Below the pieces are notes generated by a model that saw nothing but the letters and a program-made list of their open reading frames with translations, made no database searches and had not been told where the DNA came from. A DNA stretch of 64,000 nt from Chitinophagales bacterium. GTDB lineage: Bacteria > Bacteroidota > Bacteroidia > Chitinophagales > JADIYW01. This document shows, piece after piece, positions 37,805-45,241 of the stretch. The position numbers were made by a program, and so were the translations under genes. Numbering within the stretch: position 1 is the first letter of the stretch; the number at the start of each line of letters is the position of its first letter. The stretch is from contig JAMLHI010000004.1 in the NCBI GenBank assembly GCA_023957235.1, forward strand, positions 139,422 to 203,421, read 5' to 3'.

Positions 37805-37957
37805 ATGGCAAAGTTTAAAAGAGGTATAGACACTATACTCACTGATGAACAATTAAAAAGATTACACCCTTTAGAACTCAAACCTTTGACGGGACCCAAA
37901 AGTATGATCAACCCTAAAAGAAAAATTGAAAATCTTAAAAAGAAAAAGAAGGAATAA
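37805..37957 (+). CDS. Small basic protein of 50 residues between detached CRISPR repeats
   Basis: An ATG at 37805 opens a 50-codon frame ending at TAA 37955-37957. The peptide begins MAKFKRGIDTILTDEQLKRL, which looks like a short helix, and ends in a lysine-rich tail. It sits inside the 407-bp insertion between two array fragments. No family was recognised; it may be a small DNA/RNA-binding protein or a chance frame. Confidence 0.4.
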   Translation: MAKFKRGIDTILTDEQLKRLHPLELKPLTGPKSMINPKRKIENLKKKKKE

Positions 37958-37976
37958 AATCATCAACTCAACTAGT

Positions 37977-38019
37977 GTTGTGAATTTTTAATTTGTATTT
38001 TTATGTGATTCGTTTCAAC
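37977..38019 (+). repeat. Degenerate CRISPR repeat copy with a 5-bp deletion
   Basis: This 43-bp unit starts GTTGTGAATT, lacks five bases near repeat positions 10-15 and ends CGTTTCAAC with one C-to-T change. The deletion reduces the spacing between the GTTG and TATTTTTA boxes from 20 to 15. A 29-nt spacer-length stretch (38020-38048) follows and then the second tracrRNA-like tail. Confidence 0.85.
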
Positions 38020-38048
38020 TATTAATTCTTCAGGTGTTTTCAATATCA

Positions 38049-38092
38049 GTTGTGAAGACATTTAGTGTCTCGACTATCTTCGGGGCTTTTTT
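38049..38092 (+). other. Second copy of the tracrRNA 3' tail with terminator hairpin
   Basis: This 44-bp stretch matches the tracrRNA tail at 49868-49911 at 42 of 44 positions. Both differences are C to T; one lies in the hairpin stem and keeps pairing as a wobble, the other is in the loop. The hairpin GTCTCGA with TTCGGGGC and a T run would act as a terminator. No anti-repeat lies upstream, so it is unlikely to be a working tracrRNA. The rest of the 37461-38252 gap holds the repeats and small frames listed separately; I see nothing else in 38093-38252. Confidence 0.85.
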
Positions 38093-38252
38093 ATTATTTG
38101 CTTATAGCGTATAATATCCAATGTTTGTCCAAATAGGATATTTAAAAGTCACTTCTTGATGATGGAAATTCTAATAAATTTTATTATATTTATTTTTAAT
38201 TAAATTGATATGTATTATCATTTTATAATTATTAATATAAAATATTTAAAAC

Positions 38253-40013
38253 ATGACTATTGGAGACTTATTGAAAATATATGTTGTTTTTATAATTTCT
38301 ATTTCATTTGTCAATGTTTATGCAGAAGATAATTATATAGATATTATTCCTGAATTGTTATACGTAACTCCTAATTCTCAATTGTCCCAAGAGAATGCTG
38401 AGGTTTTAAATTCAACGATTTTGTCTTTGTATATGGCAATTGCAGCTCAGAAATATAATGAGTTGCTTAATGACCCAATCTTTAGTGAGGTATCTTTAAA
38501 AGATAGATATAAAAGAACATTTGTTATCCATCCCAATAATAAAAATGATACTTTATATCAGATAGATGTAAGAATTTATTCTCCATCAAATGTTGGTTAT
38601 AGATACAATCGAATGATTGTTGCACGACCTTATGATTCAAAAAATAGACCTTGTGTATTATTGACCCATGGCAATAATGGAAATCTCAATACATGGATAA
38701 ATTATTATATGACTGGTGCAGCTGACTTTTTGCAGAGAGGCTATGCAATTGCTTTCTATGAAAACTATAACAACTCATTTTTCACAAACAATAGTAATAC
38801 AGATTCTATATATAAAGATTGGGTTCATCATAATATTGCTGATAGCACAGCAAGTGTTTCGAATGATATAGCCATACATAGAGGCCATTATTTGCTTTAC
38901 CAATATGCTTATGCAGCACAATCGTATTTGAGCAATTATGCATCAACTTATAATATTGATGAAAATATTCTTTTTACTGGAGGTCATTCTGCAGGTGCAT
39001 TATCTTCACTTCAATTGACTTTTGCTAATCCTAATAAAAATTTTCAAGATCCAATATTTGAATATACTGGTCGATTTAATAATAGATTATTTCAAGATAT
39101 ATCTGATTATCGTATTCCTATAAAAGGAGTTTTGAGTTCAGCTGGAGGATTGCAAGACAATAATGTTGCTGGTTCGTATTTTGGAGAATATTTTGATGAA
39201 ATCGATAAAGATATAGTTGCTGTGATGATTCACGGCAAAATGGACACATTGGCAAGAGTAGATTATGGTCCTGGACTTTGGGGGACTTTTGTTGACTCCG
39301 TTAAATTGGATGGTCCTTTAAGACTTTATGAAAAAATGAATTATGCAGGAATAAAGAATTTTTCATTTATAAACTGTATAGGCGAACATGGAGTATTTAA
39401 TTATCCTAGTACGTTGACTGATAATAGTCATGTTTTTAAAAATCTATCTCCTTTGTCATATCAACTAGATTCATTGAATGATAGTATGTTTTTAATAGAT
39501 TCTGCTTTATATCAAATTCAACTATTTCATCAACAAACTCAAGCAATAATGGGGAATATAGCCCAAGTGTTTTCACGACTATATCACCATACGCCGATTA
39601 CTGCTCCTTCAGCTATTTATACTTGGTCGCCTAAAGAATATTATGTACCAATTGATCATAGTGTTCCTTTGGATTGGTCTCCTTTATCTCAATATTGTGA
39701 TATAGGCAATGCAGTACTAGATGAGTTTTCTTTAGACGTGCGTGTAGATGTTGGTAATAAAGAACATTTGTTAAATAACGTGCTAATGTATCCCAATCCA
39801 TGTGATGATTATATCAACATTGAAGGAATATTTACAAATGTATCTGTCCTTATTTATAATTCCATAGGGGTATTACAACAATCATTAATTCTGCATGCTA
39901 GCGAAAAAGTAAAAATACCAACTGATATTTTACAAAATGGCATGTATTTTATGATAATAAAAGATATGGAAAATGGTGTTTCTGAGGTAAAACAATTTAT
40001 TGTCCACCGATGA
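38253..40013 (+). CDS. T9SS-exported alpha/beta-hydrolase-like protein
   Basis: The 586-residue protein has a signal peptide (IYVVFIISISFVNVYA). An alpha/beta-hydrolase-like core follows: RPCVLLTHGNNGN as the oxyanion region and FTGGHSAGALSSLQ as the nucleophile elbow, with Ser in G-H-S-A-G; a later His in CIGEHGVFNYP could complete the site. The C-terminal 75 residues begin NVLMYPNPCDDYINIEG and end with a type A T9SS sorting domain. It is probably a secreted esterase or lipase; the substrate is unknown. It stands between the detached array fragment and the broken sigma gene, which is an odd place for a secreted enzyme. Confidence 0.75.
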   Translation: MTIGDLLKIYVVFIISISFVNVYAEDNYIDIIPELLYVTPNSQLSQENAEVLNSTILSLYMAIAAQKYNELLNDPIFSEVSLKDRYKRTFVIHPNNKNDTLYQIDVRIYSPSNVGYRYNRMIVARPYDSKNRPCVLLTHGNNGNLNTWINYYMTGAADFLQRGYAIAFYENYNNSFFTNNSNTDSIYKDWVHHNIADSTASVSNDIAIHRGHYLLYQYAYAAQSYLSNYASTYNIDENILFTGGHSAGALSSLQLTFANPNKNFQDPIFEYTGRFNNRLFQDISDYRIPIKGVLSSAGGLQDNNVAGSYFGEYFDEIDKDIVAVMIHGKMDTLARVDYGPGLWGTFVDSVKLDGPLRLYEKMNYAGIKNFSFINCIGEHGVFNYPSTLTDNSHVFKNLSPLSYQLDSLNDSMFLIDSALYQIQLFHQQTQAIMGNIAQVFSRLYHHTPITAPSAIYTWSPKEYYVPIDHSVPLDWSPLSQYCDIGNAVLDEFSLDVRVDVGNKEHLLNNVLMYPNPCDDYINIEGIFTNVSVLIYNSIGVLQQSLILHASEKVKIPTDILQNGMYFMIIKDMENGVSEVKQFIVHR

Positions 40014-40051
40014 TGATTAAACTTTAGGTATTTATTATAGTCTATTAGTTC

Positions 40052-40440
40052 ATGGTATTGGAAGATGAGCAATTATTTCAACAATTTTTGTTGCCAGAAA
40101 TGCGACAGTTGGCTTTTGAGAAGATTGTAAGAAAATATACACCATCTTTATTTAATCATTTAAGAAAATATTTGCACAACACTGAAGATATTGAAGATGT
40201 ATTGCAATCTGTATGGATAAAAGTATGGACAAATCTGGAAAAATTTAGAGGTGAGAGCTTATTATCTACATGGCTATATACCATTACAACTAGGTCGGCT
40301 TATGATTATTATCGGAGACGAAAGATGAAAGTTGAAGAATGGGCTGAAAATACTAATGTATATGACCAATAAACTGGATATCAATATGCGATAGAGGCTT
40401 CTGAAATATTAGAGAAACTATATAAAGCAATTGATATCTT
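40052..40440 (+). pseudogene. ECF sigma factor, broken by a nonsense codon and truncated
   Basis: The first 106 codons encode sigma region 2: LFNHLRKYLHNTEDIEDVLQ and WLYTITTRSAYDYYRRRKMK, which match the core-binding and -10 recognition parts of ECF sigma factors. The frame ends at TAA 40370-40372. Reading through gives TGYQYAIEASEILEKLYKAI, a normal linker before region 4, but region 4 itself never appears because a transposase element starts near 40440. The gene therefore has an in-frame stop and a truncation, and an active sigma factor is unlikely. Confidence 0.8.
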
Positions 40441-41480
40441 AGGCTTAATAGACATTTTTTAGGCTAAAATCTGCTGCAACCCTTATTGTCATTAGCTTTG
40501 AGGGCAATCAAAGGTTATGAATAAAAAAAGTGCTTTTACTGTGGGAAAGGATTTACTAAGAAAAATGGTTTTGTAAAAGGTGTTCAGCTATACAAATGCG
40601 TCAATTGTGGAAAGCAATTTATAGGTGGTAATAGACTTGACAATAACATTATCTGGAAAGAATATATAGAGGGGAAACAAACCTATGTGCAACTTGCTCA
40701 AAAATATAATTGCTCAGTCAGAACTATTCAAAGAAGACTTGATAAAATTAAAGTTATCCAGAGTGAAAAGAAGCCTAGGAAAATAATTATCCTTATGGAT
40801 ACTACTTATTGGGGAAGAGACTTTGGAGTCATGCTTTTTAAAGATGCCCATACCAAAGAGAACCTGCTAAAATACTATGTCAGACATGAAACTAATGCTT
40901 TGTATCTACAGGGTGTTAATGAGCTAAAATCTTTAGGCTTTGAAGTGCTTGCTATTGTATGTGATGGCAGAAAAGGGCTTATTCAATCGTTTAAAGACAT
41001 ACCCGTACAAATGTGCCAATTCCATCAATCGGCAATTATTCGTAGATACTTGACGAAGAGACCCAAATTAAAAGCAGCACAAGAACTAATGAGTGTCGTT
41101 GATTTAATGAAGAAAACGGATAAAGAAAGCTTTACAGGAGCATTGGAATTATGGTTTAATAAATGGCAGAATTTCCTGAACGAAAGAATGGTTAATCCTC
41201 TTACAAATAAATCATTTTACACTTATAAAAGATTGCGAAGTGCTTACAGGAGCTTACGAAATAATCTCCCTTGGCTTTTTACTTGGTACGATCATATTGG
41301 ATTAGAAATACCTAATACCACAAATGCAATCGATGGACACTTTGCAGATTTGAAGAACAAACTTCGCAATCATAATGGACTTGCTAAACAAAGAAAAAAG
41401 AAGTTTATAGATGAGTTTTTAAAGGCATAAAGCTCTCAAAAAATATCAAGAGACTGTCCAAAAAATTAGGCAGCCTCTTG
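40440..41480 (+). mobile_element. Insertion-sequence-like element with zinc-ribbon transposase
   Basis: About 1.04 kb separates the truncated sigma gene from the first array repeat and carries one transposase gene. The right end forms a hairpin (CAAGAGACTGTCC, 41447-41459, with GGCAGCCTCTTG, 41469-41480) whose right arm replaces the first four bases of repeat 1. The left end is not precisely defined; a short ATTTTTT-containing sequence near 40455 resembles the right end in reverse. No target duplication was recognised. Confidence 0.65.
40517..41430 (+). pseudogene. IS256-like, Zn-binding-variant transposase with a frameshift at the start
   Basis: The main frame is open from 40525 to 41430 (301 codons) and starts with a zinc ribbon (CFYCGKGF and CVNCGKQF), followed by a helix-turn-helix (YVQLAQKYNCSVRTIQRRLD). 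A DDE/MULE-like core then begins with IILMDTTYWGRDFGVM and continues through LAIVCDGRKGLI, QMCQFHQ and IPNTTNAIDGHFADLKNKLR. There is no ATG in this frame before the ribbon. The only nearby ATG (40517) is in another frame and joins after a -1 shift on a run of seven A (40523-40529). The gene may be inactive by a one-base indel or may use slippage. A GTG at 40687 would skip the ribbon. Confidence 0.7.
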
Positions 41481-43081
41481 AATTGATGTTTTAATTTGTA
41501 TTTTTATGTGATTCGTTCCAACAATCCAAAGATCGGGCAGTTCGTTTGGGATGTTGTGAATTGATGTTTTAATTTGTATTTTTATGTGATTCGTTCCAAC
41601 TTGTCATAGTGATGAACATCTGCACCAGGTGTTGTGAATTGATGTTTTAATTTGTATTTTTATGTGATTCGTTCCAACTAACTAATTAAAAATATGAAAC
41701 ACATTAAAGTTGTGAATTGATGTTTTAATTTGTATTTTTATGTGATTCGTTCCAACTGCTATTACTCCGAAATCCATATCATTATCGTTGTGAATTGATG
41801 TTTTAATTTGTATTTTTATGTGATTCGTTCCAACGGCAATAAGGATGTGAAATAATCGTGCGACGTTGTGAATTGATGTTTTAATTTGTATTTTTATGTG
41901 ATTCGTTCCAACTACAGGAACAAATTGAAGACAAGTTTAATAGTTGTGAATTGATGTTTTAATTTGTATTTTTATGTGATTCGTTCCAACTAAGTCAAAA
42001 TGGATTAGACGATTTAGATAGTTGTGAATTGATGTTTTAATTTGTATTTTTATGTGATTCGTTCCAACTAAAGGATAATAACTATATGCTTATGGGTAGT
42101 TGTGAATTGATGTTTTAATTTGTATTTTTATGTGATTCGTTCCAACACCCAACTAATAGATTTCTAGTTACAGAAAGTTGTGAATTGATGTTTTAATTTG
42201 TATTTTTATGTGATTCGTTCCAACCGAGCAACGCAACTCAACGAGAGAGCTGAAGTTGTGAATTGATGTTTTAATTTGTATTTTTATGTGATTCGTTCCA
42301 ACCACGCTTTATAAAAGGACAGTAAAGGCAAAGTTGTGAATTGATGTTTTAATTTGTATTTTTATGTGATTCGTTCCAACTTAACTGTTCTTTTAATTGA
42401 TTTGGAGGCAGTTGTGAATTGATGTTTTAATTTGTATTTTTATGTGATTCGTTCCAACTTTTGTCAATTAAAGTGTTCATAAAATCAAGTTGTGAATTGA
42501 TGTTTTAATTTGTATTTTTATGTGATTCGTTCCAACTAGAGAATATATCCGCAACTCTTGACCCAAGTTGTGAATTGATGTTTTAATTTGTATTTTTATG
42601 TGATTCGTTCCAACCAATTGCTAAAAAAAACAAAGTATCTATAGTTGTGAATTGATGTTTTAATTTGTATTTTTATGTGATTCGTTCCAACTGGTGTTAA
42701 ATACGCCATTGGGAACATAGAGTTGTGAATTGATGTTTTAATTTGTATTTTTATGTGATTCGTTCCAACTATTAAATACTGCTTCTTCATTTAATTTTGG
42801 TTGTGAATTGATGTTTTAATTTGTATTTTTATGTGATTCGTTCCAACAGAGAGGCAGGAAAATAGAAAAGCAGAGCAGTTGTGAATTGATGTTTTAATTT
42901 GTATTTTTATGTGATTCGTTCCAACAAACAATAAGATTATGAAAACAGTTACAATGTTGTGAATTGATGTTTTAATTTGTATTTTTATGTGATTCGTTCC
43001 AACTCTTTTAGCAAATCTTTTACTTTTAAATCTGTTGTGAATTGATGTTTTAATTTGTATTTTTATGTGATTCGTTCCAAC
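41475..43081 (+). CRISPR. Type II-C CRISPR array, 21 repeats and 20 spacers
   Basis: The 48-bp repeat begins GTTGTGAATTGATG and ends TGATTCGTTCCAAC. The period is 78 bp throughout, with 30-nt spacers except spacer 15 (42615-42643), which is 29 nt. Repeat 1 (41475-41522) has lost its first four bases to the neighbouring insertion element; the last repeat (43034-43081) is intact. The crRNA strand is the plus strand, because the 5' half of the repeat pairs with the tracrRNA anti-repeat. Each repeat holds a possible promoter: GTTG at positions 1-4, a 20-nt gap and TATTTTTA at 25-32. I did not see a spacer matching elsewhere in the window. The intact end next to cas2 is probably the younger one. 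Confidence 0.98.
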
Positions 43082-43133
43082 CTCAATTAGATTCATGAGA
43101 TATATAAGCGTTTAGAACGAATTATCAGGAAGC

Positions 43134-43168
43134 AAAAAACCAGTCTAAAATAAATCAGACTGGTTTTT
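43134..43168. terminator. Bidirectional terminator between array and cas2
   Basis: AAAAAACCAGTCT pairs with AGACTGGTTTTTT around a 10-nt loop, with A and T tracts on both sides. It can stop both plus-strand array transcripts and minus-strand transcripts from cas9-cas1-cas2. Confidence 0.9.
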
Positions 43169-43212
43169 TATTTCTATTTTTTTGATTCTAACTTATCTGA
43201 TTGAAAAGGCTT

Positions 43213-43569
<357 letters not shown>

Positions 43570-43583
43570 TTACAAGCAATTAT

Positions 43584-44474
43584 TTAAGTCAAAATTGGAT
43601 ATTGTATTATTCTTAAATCACCTTTCATGCATTTATAAAGGGATGTGGTGGTGCTACTAGCAGCCACCATTAATGGATGTAGTTTTTGCATCATCACCAC
43701 ATCACAACTCATCAGTTTCAATAATTGGGCCTTGATTTCTCTTGTTAATTCTTTGGGTTGAGATGGTTGGAGATAAAGATGGTGAACCATTTCATCTACA
43801 TAAGGTCGGTAAGGCTCCATGATATCATCAGCTAAGCAATAAGGATTATATTTATTGCGGTGAAAAATTCCAATTGTCGGATTCAAACCTGAGCTGACCA
43901 ATGCTCGAGCTATAACACTTCTGATAATAGCATAGCCAAAATTCAAAAAATTATTGGGGGCGTTTCCTTCTCTGTTTCTGCTAAAATATTCAAACATTTG
44001 TTTCCAATAGAATTGCGCAGCTATTCCTTCCATATTGGTAGTATCCCCAGATTTTACAGAATTCAGATAATTGTTCATTGGTTCATACGGCTTACCCAAT
44101 TTTTTTAACAACAACATTTGTTGACTGATTTTTGCCTCCACAGTTTGTTTCCACAATTGTTTACGCAGTGGCTCTGAAACATTTATCTGGATTTTTAATC
44201 TTTCTGAATGTTCTACATGTCCAGTCATCGGCAACATTAATCCGAAAGGAAGATGTTGGGCATCACAACTGATAATGGCAATATTATTCTCCTGTAAGGC
44301 TACAACCAGTTGGTGACTTATCGTAATCTGATAATTATCTAAAACTAGAAAACCTAAATCTTCAACCGTTACCAATCCCTTTATTTCTTTGCTTTCTGGG
44401 TCAATTATCTGTAACTGATTATCTTTTAGTTTGAGATAAGCAGGATTGCCGATATAGATGGTTCGTTTTAGCAT
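43584..44474 (-). CDS. cas1: CRISPR-associated integrase Cas1
   Basis: Cas1 catalyses spacer integration into the array. The 296-residue protein has a beta N-terminal domain (RTIYIGNPAYLKLKDNQLQI) and a helical catalytic domain with metal ligands Glu149 (TTNMEGIAAQFYW), His205 (GIFHRNKYN) and Asp216/217 (YCLADDIMEPYRP). These sites match type II Cas1 proteins. The upstream 22 bp run into a RAYT-associated hairpin, so expression may depend on read-through from cas9 through the inserted gene. Confidence 0.96.
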   Translation of the reverse strand: MLKRTIYIGNPAYLKLKDNQLQIIDPESKEIKGLVTVEDLGFLVLDNYQITISHQLVVALQENNIAIISCDAQHLPFGLMLPMTGHVEHSERLKIQINVSEPLRKQLWKQTVEAKISQQMLLLKKLGKPYEPMNNYLNSVKSGDTTNMEGIAAQFYWKQMFEYFSRNREGNAPNNFLNFGYAIIRSVIARALVSSGLNPTIGIFHRNKYNPYCLADDIMEPYRPYVDEMVHHLYLQPSQPKELTREIKAQLLKLMSCDVVMMQKLHPLMVAASSTTTSLYKCMKGDLRIIQYPILT

Positions 44475-44496
44475 AATCTTCAGTTTTTAATAATTG

Positions 44497-44530
44497 AACT
44501 TTTCCAAAGTTTTAGAACTTTAGAAAAGTT
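44497..44530. repeat. RAYT-associated hairpin, cas1 side
   Basis: AACTTTTC/GAAAAGTT and AAAGTT/AACTTT form a 34-nt hairpin with one mismatch and a TTAG loop. It lies 24 bp after the transposase stop and shares the core CCAAAGTTTTAGAACTTT with the hairpin at 45189-45223. Confidence 0.8.
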
Positions 44531-44554
44531 TAAATTGGAAAAGTTTAAAATCCA

Positions 44555-45169
44555 TCAAAAATCAAAATCCGCCCCTACGTTATTCATTTTTTGATGAACA
44601 AAATTGTAATTTTCTAGGTTATCAAAATAAATACTTAAAAGTTCCAGCTGACTTTTTGGAAATAGCCTAAAAGAAGACCAATTCCAGTCTTCCGGTTGAT
44701 TTGTAAATCCATGTTGAACTGGATTTCTATGAATATAAACCAGCAATCGAATCAAATATTTTTCGTCTTTTATTTCTTTTCTTTTAAAATTTTTGAGAAA
44801 GAGAGAACCTTTTCGGTTATATAGTTTGTTGTATGCCTGAGAATAACTGCTGAAAAAATTTGAAAATTGTTTGCTGAGGAATTTTAATTTTTCTTCTTCA
44901 GCTGTAGCAAACTTTTCTAAAGTTTCAAACTTTAGAAAACTTCCTTTCGAGGAAGAAGAAAAGTGATCAACGATTTCCTTTTCGCTCCTGATTTTTACCA
45001 GCAGATGAAAATGATTGGGCATCAGACACCAAGCAATGGTATCGGCAATTGGATCTATATGTTGATAATATTTTTCAAGAAAAAACGGATAGTTCTTCTC
45101 CTCCCGAAAAAGATTTTCATCACCATTGGCGTGGTTGTATATATGGTAGTATGTCTCAAATTCCAACAT
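44555..45169 (-). CDS. RAYT-type Y1 (REP-associated tyrosine) transposase inserted between cas9 and cas1
   Basis: The 204-residue protein has the Y1/HUH core: FETYYHIYNHANGDENLFRE, CLMPNHFHLLVKIRSEKE (His53 and His55 as metal ligands), QAYNKLYNRKGSLF (candidate Tyr113 or Tyr117), and LLVYIHRNPVQHGF and EDWNWSSFRL near the end. This is the usual RAYT layout of single-copy, domesticated-looking transposases. It is on the cas strand, between cas9 and cas1, with hairpins on each side and one inside its own frame (44910-44942, residues about 77-87). It is not a known Cas component, and most type II-C loci lack it. Confidence 0.88.
   Translation of the reverse strand: MLEFETYYHIYNHANGDENLFREEKNYPFFLEKYYQHIDPIADTIAWCLMPNHFHLLVKIRSEKEIVDHFSSSSKGSFLKFETLEKFATAEEEKLKFLSKQFSNFFSSYSQAYNKLYNRKGSLFLKNFKRKEIKDEKYLIRLLVYIHRNPVQHGFTNQPEDWNWSSFRLFPKSQLELLSIYFDNLENYNFVHQKMNNVGADFDF
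44910..44942. repeat. Hairpin inside the RAYT gene
   Basis: AACTTTTCTAAAGTTT pairs with AAACTTTAGAAAACTT around a single C, with one mismatch. Its sequence type is the same as the two flanking hairpins, but it lies in coding DNA and adds about eleven residues in frame. Confidence 0.75.
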
Positions 45170-45188
45170 ATAGCCGATAAGTTTTTAT

Positions 45189-45223
45189 AAACTTTCCAAA
45201 GTTTTAGAACTTTGGAATAGTTT
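45189..45223. repeat. RAYT-associated hairpin, cas9 side
   Basis: AAACTTTCCAAAGTT and AACTTTGGAATAGTTT pair around TTAG with one extra base. It lies 19 bp before the RAYT start and 19 bp beyond the cas9 stop, mirroring the hairpin on the cas1 side. Confidence 0.8.
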
Positions 45224-45241
45224 AAGATTAATTTAAGGGAT

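Noticed and set aside
38020..38092. A natural single-guide RNA that represses cas9, like the long tracrRNA form of Streptococcus
   Set aside because: The only match to the cas9 upstream region is 11 AT-rich bases at the spacer 5' end, not the seed next to the repeat, and there is no anti-repeat. Shared origin or chance explains it better.
42596..43096. Minus-strand reading frames with repeated VGTNHIKIQIKTSIHN units
   Set aside because: They are translations of the CRISPR repeats and spacers; the periodic peptide comes from the 78-bp period and not from a protein gene.
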